From assembly GCA_014381385.1 (NCBI GenBank), contig JACNLR010000162.1:1-6207 (forward strand): a stretch of 6,207 bases of DNA, given 5' to 3'. The first letter of the stretch is position 1. Each line of letters begins with the position of its first letter. Below the pieces are notes generated by a model, which was not told the DNA's origin, searched no databases, and saw nothing but the letters and a program-made list of their open reading frames with translations. Made by a program: the position numbers and the translations under genes. The DNA is from Planctomycetota bacterium (GTDB taxonomy: Bacteria > Planctomycetota > Phycisphaerae > Phycisphaerales > SM1A02). This document shows, piece after piece, positions 1 through 5,592 of this stretch.

Positions 1-221
1 ATGGCCAACGCGGAGTGTTTGTAAACCCAAAAGGTGGCGGATAAACGGGGCCAGGTGGAGGGGTGCTAATAGGACTTGGGCGAGCACTTGCGAAATACGA
101 TCCAACACACGGTAGTGTTTTGCGATCAAATGGCTACCTCAGCCGCGATTCGCGTCGTGTAGAACGTAAAAAACCAGGTCAACCTGGCGCACGTAAACGT
201 TTCCAATTCTCAAAACGTTAA
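1..221 (+). CDS. rpsI: 30S ribosomal protein S9, C-terminal part (5' end outside window; in-frame stop at 42-44)
   Basis: S9 sits in the small-subunit head, and its basic C-terminal tail reaches toward the P-site tRNA. Codons are in phase from position 3 to the TAA at 219-221. From about position 75 the translation is a clean S9 C-terminus: RALAKYDP, then a LSRDSR segment (family LTRDAR), VERKKPG and the family-typical ending QFSKR. Upstream, the GGG of the conserved GGGxxGQAGA loop is seen at 33-41. It is followed by an in-frame TAA at 42-44 and then TGPGGGVLIG where TGQAGA plus an arginine is expected. The frame is the same on both sides, so this is a set of substitutions, not a frameshift. 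As S9 is essential, sequence error at a contig edge is the first suspicion; a decayed copy is the alternative. The identity is firm; whether the gene is intact is not. Confidence 0.88.
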
Positions 222-240
222 GCTATATCAAGCAAAAATC

Positions 241-275
241 AAAACGGCTTGGACATTCGTCCAAGCCGTTTTTTT
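241..275. terminator. Bidirectional rho-independent terminator between rpsI and the convergent sigma-like gene
   Basis: The 14-bp arms 241-254 and 259-272 (core CGGCTTGGAC/GTCCAAGCCG plus AAAA/TTTT) enclose an ATTC loop. A run of seven T follows on the plus strand (269-275), and the AAAA at 241-244 gives a T-run on the minus strand. It lies 19 nt after the rpsI stop. The stop codon of the minus-strand gene (274-276) sits at the T-run, so one hairpin probably ends both transcripts. Confidence 0.93.
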
Positions 276-1695
276 ATTTCATCTGTGTTAACAAATACGA
301 CCAAGGGACTACATTAGAAAAAGGCATGTGCATGCGTGGTGGTTTTTGCATTGATGCTGCAATCTCCCTAGGATGTGAAACATCAAGAGACGAGAGCGTT
401 CGGTCAAGTACAGATGCTGGTGTTTTTGTGGCAGTCTGCCCAATTGATGGGTTCAACATTCCACAGACATCACCAACTACAGAGATTACTCGGTGCATCA
501 AATCAAGTACGCGCCCTGATGGTAACTCACGCAGCGGCCTCCCCGCGTGTTGAACAGCAACCGCAACGGACGTCGGCATAGCACGTTGCATCAGTTGTTG
601 TTGCAATAAAAAAGACCAACACAAGTCCTTTTCAATGTTCTCCATAATCCGCACTTTCGGCGTGTATTCAAGTTTTTGAATTGATAAACGTGCTCTTTTA
701 CGAAGTAAATGCATCGCAGAGGCAATTCCTATCTCATCGCAAGCAATTTGATCCACCCCCTGCATACCAAAAGTCAACGGATCAATGGAAAGGACTAGGG
801 GCGGCAAATGTAAAGCCGATTGAGAACCAAGAATAACTTCCTCCGCATCATCGCGTAAGAATACATCTAAATCAACATAGGTGATTACTAACTGTCTAAG
901 CCGAGTTGCTCGATTTCGCGCAACCGCTTTTCGCAGCGCGTCTTTTGTGCGGTTAAATCGATTCGTTAATACCTCCCAAGAAATCCCAATGCGCCTTGCA
1001 CGCTCAATAATTCTTGCATCACGTTTCGTAAGCGGTGGTTGTTGTTGAAGCATCGCCTTTAAAGTTTCATCTGCATGCAGCAATGCCCTAACAGTTTCAT
1101 GACCTCTTCCAACCTCAGAAGAAAGTTCACTTGCGATATCGTTCAGCGACCTTCCGCTCCCTTTATATTGAAATGCTGCTTGCACAATGTGTTGATGTTC
1201 TTGGGGAGACAATCTTGAAAAATGCGATGCACTTTCTAGTCTCTCCTTTTTTCGATTCCGAAATGACTCTAACATCTCTTTTGTACAACCAAGTCGACGT
1301 CTGCCGTTTGGTTCAACTACCCAATAGAAAACAAGACCATCCCTTCGAAGGCGACTCACTGTTCGCAAGGAAACCTTCAGTTCCTCAGCCACTTGTGCAA
1401 CTGTAAGCATTTCATTGGATGCTATTTGTAGCGTTCTACTTACATTAGCGATTAATGAAACTAAATCGCCTATCAGCGCAGCACCTACAAGCATCGGTTG
1501 CTCGTCCGCATCGCCTCGATAACCAGTAATACGATAAATGATGTAATCGAACGGGTACAGTGATTGCGTATCTAGTTCTTTAAGTAATGCTTCTGCAGCT
1601 TTTGTTTGTTTCTTTTGTACTTTTAGAGGAGCACGATGAATCTGCGCGGCTAATTCATGCATTAACTCAATGTGAAATTTTGGCGATATAGGCAT
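274..1695 (-). CDS. Multi-helix-turn-helix protein with a sigma-70-like layout, probably a degenerate sigma factor or regulator
   Basis: 473 residues, predicted cytoplasmic, with no signal peptide or membrane segment. Residues 1-95 are an alpha-helical N-terminal domain without a recognised motif. Residues 96-148 (MLTVAQVAEELKVSLRTVSR, then RRLG) look like a MerR/excisionase-type helix-turn-helix. Residues 182-207 (SLNDIASEL, then ETVRALL) look like a second one. Residues 229-269 (ARRIGISWEVLTNRF, RTKDALRKAV) resemble sigma region 4. Residues 320-385 align loosely with the sigma region 1.2/2 helices of planctomycete sigma-like proteins, as I remember them. However, the region-2 hallmark for core binding and -10 melting (GNxGLMRAVEKFD with KFSTYA) is not recognisable. 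The ATG is 2 nt after the mqnA stop (TAG-GA-ATG), with no room for a normal ribosome site, so translational coupling is likely. DNA binding is well supported; the sigma origin is inference and no target is known. Confidence 0.72.
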   Translation of the reverse strand: MPISPKFHIELMHELAAQIHRAPLKVQKKQTKAAEALLKELDTQSLYPFDYIIYRITGYRGDADEQPMLVGAALIGDLVSLIANVSRTLQIASNEMLTVAQVAEELKVSLRTVSRLRRDGLVFYWVVEPNGRRRLGCTKEMLESFRNRKKERLESASHFSRLSPQEHQHIVQAAFQYKGSGRSLNDIASELSSEVGRGHETVRALLHADETLKAMLQQQPPLTKRDARIIERARRIGISWEVLTNRFNRTKDALRKAVARNRATRLRQLVITYVDLDVFLRDDAEEVILGSQSALHLPPLVLSIDPLTFGMQGVDQIACDEIGIASAMHLLRKRARLSIQKLEYTPKVRIMENIEKDLCWSFLLQQQLMQRAMPTSVAVAVQHAGRPLRELPSGRVLDLMHRVISVVGDVCGMLNPSIGQTATKTPASVLDRTLSSLDVSHPREIAASMQKPPRMHMPFSNVVPWSYLLTQMK

Positions 1696-1696
1696 T

Positions 1697-1719
1697 CCTA
1701 CGCACCAAAAAAACGTAGG
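1697..1719 (-). promoter_or_regulatory. Small hairpin over the mqnA stop / downstream start junction
   Basis: CCTACG at 1697-1702 and CGTAGG at 1714-1719 form a 6-bp stem with an 11-nt loop. In the minus-strand mRNA the 3' arm contains the mqnA stop codon and the UAGG just before the next ATG. It could modulate coupled translation, but a 6-bp stem is weak evidence and may be chance. Confidence 0.25.
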
Positions 1720-2525
1720 GGGCGAACTTCTTCAATTGAGCCAACTGAATGTGCAAGTGCATAGAAAAGTTCTAATGCTTCCTTATGGATATCGGTAAAA
1801 GTGTACTGAATATGTTCCGTAAGATATCGATGTGCGGTATCGACTTCCCAGCCACGCACCTGAGCATGGGCAGAGACCACTTGCTCAATTCGATTTGTAT
1901 TGCACCTGCGCTGCCTATCAAGAACCATCCTTGCCATTTGTACTATTTCACTATCCAAATCGCTCGTTCCAAACCAAGTTGCGAACACAAACGGAAGTCC
2001 AGTTTGCTCTTTCCATTCATAGCCCAAATCTAGTGCGTACGTAAACGTATTGCCCGTTGCACTTGTAACAACTTTGTCCCCAATCATGAGCATCGTATCT
2101 GGCCAATCTTCAGCGTTTGCACTAAGGGCGCGAATATCACATGGAACTATTTTTGGTGCTATTCCAAACTTGTTCCGTACAATAATTTGCATGAGTGCAA
2201 TCGATGTATGGCTATCAATATCGCAATGCACTTCTTTGATATGTTCAAATGGCTTCTTGCTGCACAGCCTAACTGTTAACGTTTCACCATCACTGCTAAG
2301 CACACCTACGGGTAAGATGCGGAGTTGTTCTTTGCTTCGTTGATAATCGATTGTGGAGGCGAGTGCGAAGTCAACTTCTTTACTTTCGAGACACTCAATC
2401 AATTCGCTTGGAAACTTTGGTAGGAGTTGCACGCCCTTAATCGATGCAATTCCATCGATTAAGGGGGTTGCGTTGAGAAAATTTACAACACCAAGGCGAA
2501 GTTTGCGAAGCTGCATTTGTACCAT
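1698..2525 (-). CDS. mqnA: Chorismate dehydratase, first enzyme of the futalosine menaquinone pathway
   Basis: MqnA dehydrates chorismate to 3-[(1-carboxyvinyl)oxy]benzoate in the cytoplasm, opening the futalosine route to menaquinone. The 275 residues match the usual family length of about 260-290. Visible signatures in order are RLGVVNFLNATPL at 10-22 (family RIGxVxYLNAxPL), VDFALAS near 51-57, SSDG at 77-80, the DIDSHTSIAL segment at 102-111, LMIGDKVV at 146-153, and LDLGYEWKEQTGLPFVFATW at 165-184, which is the strongest match. The usual Arg after LNA is Thr20 here. The ATG at 2525 follows an in-frame TAA at 2544-2546; Met4 (2516) is a possible alternative, and neither has a ribosome site. 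The other mqn genes are not in the window. The downstream partner is the sigma-like protein. A 13-bp inverted repeat lies in codons 21-31. Confidence 0.92.
   Translation of the reverse strand: MVQMQLRKLRLGVVNFLNATPLIDGIASIKGVQLLPKFPSELIECLESKEVDFALASTIDYQRSKEQLRILPVGVLSSDGETLTVRLCSKKPFEHIKEVHCDIDSHTSIALMQIIVRNKFGIAPKIVPCDIRALSANAEDWPDTMLMIGDKVVTSATGNTFTYALDLGYEWKEQTGLPFVFATWFGTSDLDSEIVQMARMVLDRQRRCNTNRIEQVVSAHAQVRGWEVDTAHRYLTEHIQYTFTDIHKEALELFYALAHSVGSIEEVRPLRFFGA
2434..2465. repeat. 13-bp perfect inverted repeat with 6-nt loop inside mqnA
   Basis: CCCTTAATCGATG (2434-2446) and CATCGATTAAGGG (2453-2465) are exact reverse complements around the loop CAATTC. The element falls in mqnA codons 21-31, about 60-90 nt after the start. 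No T-run follows on either strand, so it is not an intrinsic terminator. It would fold stably in the mqnA mRNA. Each arm also contains the palindrome ATCGAT, so a protein-binding site is another option. Confidence 0.85.
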
Positions 2526-2639
2526 ACGTACATCATAGTGCCCTTACACATGTATAACACGTGATTTTTCGTTATCGGTCATACAAGTTTTTTTCAGTGC
2601 ATTGTTAACTTCGTAGTCTGAGTTGCCGATAGTGGTTGT

Positions 2640-2811
2640 GGACAGATGTGTGTTCTCGAGCCCAAGTAATGAGAGTAACACTACAGGGACCGCCCACGGG
2701 CCGACCCACTTCGCTCGCAGCATTTCTTGGGCTCGACGACATTCGTCAAAAACTCTCTCCTCTCTCTTAAAAACGTTCGTTCCCGTCACTCGTGGCGGGA
2801 ACCGTTTTTTT
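2640..2811 (+). ncRNA. Candidate structured small RNA ending in an intrinsic terminator (family unknown)
   Basis: The central stem is 11 bp, perfect: TCGAGCCCAAG (2656-2666) with CTTGGGCTCGA (2726-2736). Outside it, GACAGATG (2641-2648) pairs with CATTCGTC (2740-2747) with one mismatch and one wobble. Inside it, AATG (2668-2671) pairs with CATT (2721-2724), and GAG (2673-2675) with CTC (2714-2716). Downstream is the hairpin plus T7 at 2779-2811. A weak promoter, TTAACT (2605-2610), 17 nt, GATAGT (2628-2633), would start RNA near 2640 and give about 172 nt. I could not match it to tmRNA, RNase P or SRP RNA; 6S RNA is possible by size and shape only. The rod could equally be transcribed from the minus strand or belong to a dispersed repeat. 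Confidence 0.28.
2769..2811. terminator. Bidirectional rho-independent terminator downstream of alr
   Basis: Stem GTTCCCGTCA (2779-2788) pairs with TGGCGGGAAC (2793-2802), 10 bp with one G-T wobble, around loop CTCG. The plus strand has seven T at 2805-2811. The minus strand has five T (A-run at 2769-2773) after a short spacer; AAAAACG and CGTTTTT can also pair across a TTC bulge. It lies about 80 nt past the alr stop, so it should end the alr transcript. No plus-strand protein gene precedes it, so a plus-strand role implies a non-coding transcript. Confidence 0.82.
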
Positions 2812-2814
2812 AAT

Positions 2815-2855
2815 GGGACTGTCCCCACGCAAGTAGCACCTCTGTGCCTCCGTGG
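2815..2855. repeat. Short palindrome plus CTCTGTGCCTCCGTGG motif, possible dispersed repeat
   Basis: GGGAC-T-GTCCC (2815-2825) is a palindrome, followed by CTCTGTGCCTCCGTGG at 2840-2855. Both resemble short motifs I remember as recurring between genes in environmental bacterial genomes. Only one copy of each is in this window, so the repeat status cannot be shown here. Confidence 0.25.
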
Positions 2856-2889
2856 CCTTATTAAAAATATTGGAAGTTAGACAACCGAA

Positions 2890-4113
2890 TCAGGCAACTT
2901 CGATTTCGCGTGATTGATTCGGTGTAACAACCTCAAGCGATGGCTCTATGTAGGTTCGGTGCACCTTAGGTGATATACGACTTATTATCGCATGTGGAAC
3001 TACGCCTGCAACTTGCGCTATTTTTTCGAGCGTTGCTTCGCTTGACGCGTTCGTCGAAATCAACTCAACGCCACAGCCAATTCCGTTGCCAGAAATCTCT
3101 GTGAGGTCTATCGCTATTTGATCCATGCATACACACCCGACAATTGGCGCATCTCCAAGCGCCCTCTTAAATTCTGCATCAAACACTCGAACGGACGCGC
3201 CCTTGCGCACACCTTCTGCGCCTACTCCCATTGGATATCCTGCAGCGTACCCTACTGGAACAATTCCAATACGGGATTGCCTTTTTGCAGTCCATTTACC
3301 AGAGTATCCAACTTGTTCCCCTTTGGAAACGTTTTTAACATGCGCAAGCACAGAACGCCAAGAAACTACTGACTGTAAGCCGCTAATCGCGGGGACGCCG
3401 TTTGGCACAGTTCCTGTCCAAGCCAAACCCACACGAACCATATCGCGATGCGTCCATTTCCATCGTGCTGTTGCTGCAGTGTTTGCTTCATGCACAATAC
3501 ATTCGTCTGGGAGCGGTGTTTGGACTGCATGTAACACCTTCGTGAGTCGTTCGTGTTGTAATTTCGTTAATGCTTCGTCGTGCACAGACGAAATGAAATG
3601 CGTCATCACCCCAGTCAATTTGATTCGTTCATCTCTTAAAACCGTTCTGATAAGCGCAGGTGCATCTTCCAGTGCACATCCTCCTCTGTGAAGCCCTGTG
3701 TCAACCTTGACATGTACGTTGATGGGTACTCTTGTTCGATTCGCAAGGCGCAGCAGTGATTTTAATTGATCGATGTCATGGAGCACGAGGTGGAGTTGCC
3801 CTGAGAGTAATCCTCGATACATAGCGTGCACCCTTTCAATCGAATGCACTGGTGCGAGTACGAGTAGCGGTGTCGTATTTCCTGAATTCAGAATCTCCCC
3901 AGCTTCATCTGGGCTATATACAGCCAACATTGATGCATTTTGGCCAATCAAAGAAGCCACCCTTGAAGCGCCAAGACCGTAACCATCCGCTTTCACGACT
4001 CCACAGAGACCACAATCTTTACCAATATGGTTGCGAATGACGGTACAATTGTTTTTAATTGCTCCAAGATCTATTTGGACAGTGCTATGTTGTATTGTTC
4101 GAAATGTATGCAT
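2890..4113 (-). CDS. alr: Alanine racemase (PLP-dependent, fold type III)
   Basis: Interconverts L- and D-alanine in the cytoplasm, supplying D-Ala for peptidoglycan. Numbered from the ATG at 4113 (407 residues): VQIDLGAIKNN near 12-22; VVKADGYGLG with PLP lysine K41 and phosphate-side Y45; HVKVDTGLHRGG in the TIM barrel; THFIS; HEANTAA; R227 in MVRVGLAWTG (pyridine-nitrogen arginine); the second catalytic base Y270 in VGYSGKW; VGYAAGYP; C329-M330-D331-Q; and RISPKVHRTY near the end. A GTG at 4140 would add nine residues. I prefer the ATG because K41 and Y270 then sit close to the K39 and Y265 of the Geobacillus enzyme, and the best upstream promoter would start RNA inside that GTG. The expected Tyr354 position is His374 (VPHAI). 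Divergent from the helicase gene; a terminator lies downstream. Confidence 0.93.
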   Translation of the reverse strand: MHTFRTIQHSTVQIDLGAIKNNCTVIRNHIGKDCGLCGVVKADGYGLGASRVASLIGQNASMLAVYSPDEAGEILNSGNTTPLLVLAPVHSIERVHAMYRGLLSGQLHLVLHDIDQLKSLLRLANRTRVPINVHVKVDTGLHRGGCALEDAPALIRTVLRDERIKLTGVMTHFISSVHDEALTKLQHERLTKVLHAVQTPLPDECIVHEANTAATARWKWTHRDMVRVGLAWTGTVPNGVPAISGLQSVVSWRSVLAHVKNVSKGEQVGYSGKWTAKRQSRIGIVPVGYAAGYPMGVGAEGVRKGASVRVFDAEFKRALGDAPIVGCVCMDQIAIDLTEISGNGIGCGVELISTNASSEATLEKIAQVAGVVPHAIISRISPKVHRTYIEPSLEVVTPNQSREIEVA

Positions 4114-4141
4114 CCTTGCAATCTTACGTATCTTTACCACA

Positions 4142-4169
4142 TATATAAAATCATATAATCAATAGTGAA
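4142..4169 (-). promoter_or_regulatory. Putative alr promoter
   Basis: On the minus strand, TTCACT (4169-4164), 16 nt, then TATATA (4147-4142); each hexamer matches the sigma-70 consensus at 4 of 6 positions. Transcription would begin near 4135, about 22 nt before the ATG at 4113. Confidence 0.35.
4154..4159 (+). promoter_or_regulatory. Putative -10 box for the helicase-psuG unit
   Basis: A perfect TATAAT at 4154-4159, with no good -35 at 16-18 nt spacing. The start would be near 4166, giving a leader of about 60 nt before the helicase ATG. It lies inside the proposed alr promoter on the other strand, so the two may compete. Confidence 0.38.
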
Positions 4170-4178
4170 CCTTCTATG

Positions 4179-4207
4179 GGTAGTATCGTCCGCAATTCGA
4201 TTTTACC
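4179..4207 (+). promoter_or_regulatory. Leader stem-loop upstream of the DEAD-box helicase
   Basis: GGTAGTATCG (4179-4188) pairs with CGATTTTACC (4198-4207): 8 Watson-Crick pairs, one G-T wobble and one T-T mismatch around a 9-nt loop. It ends 20 nt before the ATG, within the predicted untranslated leader. It could affect helicase translation or serve as a protein-binding dyad; no known riboswitch is recognised. Confidence 0.38.
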
Positions 4208-4227
4208 ACCAAAACAATTGAGCACAG

Positions 4228-5592
4228 ATGACAACACCAAAAATTGACCTTGAAATATTCGATACTAATCAGTCCTTTGGGGATATTGGCCTAAATGAAA
4301 ACTTGCAAAAAGCTGTACAGAAGGCTGGCTTCAAGCATCCCACTATCATTCAATCAAAACTCATCCCCCTTGCCCTCACTGGCGCAGATATTCTTGGGCA
4401 ATCACGAACTGGCTCTGGAAAGACCGCCGCCTTTGGACTTCCAGCATTAAACACTCTCGAAGAAGGTGATGCATATGGTGCATTAATATTAGTTCCAACT
4501 CGCGAACTTGCGATTCAAGTCTCCGCCGAACTTGAAAGCCTTGGAGAATTCACAAATTTAAAAGCCGTACCAATTTACGGCGGACAAAAAATTAACACGC
4601 AAATAACAAAATTAGAAAAACGACCTCAGATAATCGTGGGTACACCCGGAAGAGTGATGGACTTACACCAAAGGGGGCATCTTCCTTACGACAGAATCAA
4701 AATTGCAATTCTTGACGAGGTCGACCGTATGCTTGATATCGGATTTAGAGATGACATCCGAAAGATTCTCGGCGGTTTGCGTCAAACACATCAAACGATT
4801 TTTGTTTCCGCAACTATCTCTGACGAAATTAACCGTCTTGCAAAAAAATATATGAAGGACGCGAAACAACTCGATGTTACTTCCTCATCTGGCTCACTTA
4901 CTGTTGCACAAGTAAGCCAAGAGTATTTGCCCGTTGAGCCATGGGACAAACAAAAACTTTTGTACCACTTACTTACGCATGAAGAAACTGCTATGACATT
5001 AATCTTCTGCAAAACTAAAGCAACAGTTGACAAACTCACTCGTTTCCTAACATCAAAAGATATCGATGCCGCTGCGATTCATGGCGACTTGCAACAAAGC
5101 AAACGCAATGCCGTGATGCAGCAACTTCGCGATGGAAAGTTAAGCGTTCTGATTGCCTCTGATCTTGCATCTCGTGGTATTGACGTAGAAAATATCACGC
5201 ACGTCATCAACTACGATGTACCAGAAGATCCTGAAATTTATGTCCACCGGATTGGTCGTACAGCAAGAGCTGGGCGCGGAGGTATTGCTTGGATGTTTGT
5301 AACTCCAGAACAAGGGCAACTCCTCACGCAAATCGAAGCGCTTACGAACGTTGAAATTACGATTAAAGAATATCCAGATTTCATACCCGGGCCAGAGCCA
5401 AGAGCCGTACGCGAGCGTAAGAATAAAGAGGAACAACGAATCGAGGCTTCACGCGAAGGCAAAAGCCGCACGAAAGTAGATATACCCAGTGAACAAGAAG
5501 GCAAAGATGATGCGAGTTTTCCCGGTGGAGTTGTACCAAAAGGACTACCCAATAAACGAATGGGTGGACGCGTTCGCACACGAAGAAGATGA
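4228..5592 (+). CDS. DEAD-box ATP-dependent RNA helicase (RhlE/CsdA-like, DEVD variant)
   Basis: 454 residues, cytoplasmic; unwinds short RNA duplexes using ATP, as in ribosome assembly, mRNA decay or cold adaptation. The motifs are all visible: Q motif (F17 and GFKHPTIIQ, 34-42), motif I SRTGSGKT (59-66), Ia PTRELAIQ (90-97), YGGQ (117-120), Ib TPGR (139-142), II DEVD (163-166), III SAT (194-196), IV LIFCKTK, V SDLASRGIDV, and VI HRIGRTARAGR (340-350). Motif II has Val for the usual Ala (codon GTC, 4720-4722), while the catalytic Asp and Glu are kept. The tail after about residue 385 is charged, low in complexity and ends in an Arg-rich RVRTRRR, typical of RNA-binding extensions. I cannot assign a precise subfamily. 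Its stop overlaps the psuG start, so the two are probably co-transcribed and coupled. Confidence 0.95.
   Translation: MTTPKIDLEIFDTNQSFGDIGLNENLQKAVQKAGFKHPTIIQSKLIPLALTGADILGQSRTGSGKTAAFGLPALNTLEEGDAYGALILVPTRELAIQVSAELESLGEFTNLKAVPIYGGQKINTQITKLEKRPQIIVGTPGRVMDLHQRGHLPYDRIKIAILDEVDRMLDIGFRDDIRKILGGLRQTHQTIFVSATISDEINRLAKKYMKDAKQLDVTSSSGSLTVAQVSQEYLPVEPWDKQKLLYHLLTHEETAMTLIFCKTKATVDKLTRFLTSKDIDAAAIHGDLQQSKRNAVMQQLRDGKLSVLIASDLASRGIDVENITHVINYDVPEDPEIYVHRIGRTARAGRGGIAWMFVTPEQGQLLTQIEALTNVEITIKEYPDFIPGPEPRAVRERKNKEEQRIEASREGKSRTKVDIPSEQEGKDDASFPGGVVPKGLPNKRMGGRVRTRRR

Larger units (their letters stand above)
2526..2889. other. 364-nt intergenic region between alr and mqnA
   Basis: No credible protein gene lies here. 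From the alr side it holds a short palindrome and a CTCTGTGCCTCCGTGG motif (2815-2855), a bidirectional terminator (2769-2811), a long-range inverted repeat forming a rod-like structure (2641-2747), and the upstream region of mqnA. For mqnA a weak minus-strand -10-like TATACA lies at 2556-2551, with no good -35 at the proper distance. TATCGG at 2573-2578 and CCGATA at 2626-2631 are a further 6-bp inverted repeat of uncertain meaning. Confidence 0.7.

Noticed and set aside
1..24. ATG at position 1 as a gene start
   Set aside because: It is in a different frame from S9 and stops at 22-24.
2434..2465. The mqnA inverted repeat as a transcription terminator
   Set aside because: There is no T-run after either arm and it lies inside an intact coding sequence.
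2544..2828. 94-residue minus-strand open frame between alr and mqnA
   Set aside because: It reads through the terminator hairpin and the rod-like inverted repeat, resembles no family I know and starts in a palindrome. It is in phase with mqnA but separated by TAA. Probably chance.
3125..3691. 188-residue plus-strand open frame
   Set aside because: It lies entirely antisense to the well-supported alr gene and has no recognisable domain.
4114..4140. GTG at 4140 as the alr start
   Set aside because: It adds nine residues with no family match, has no ribosome site, and the best promoter would start RNA within it. It is not excluded.
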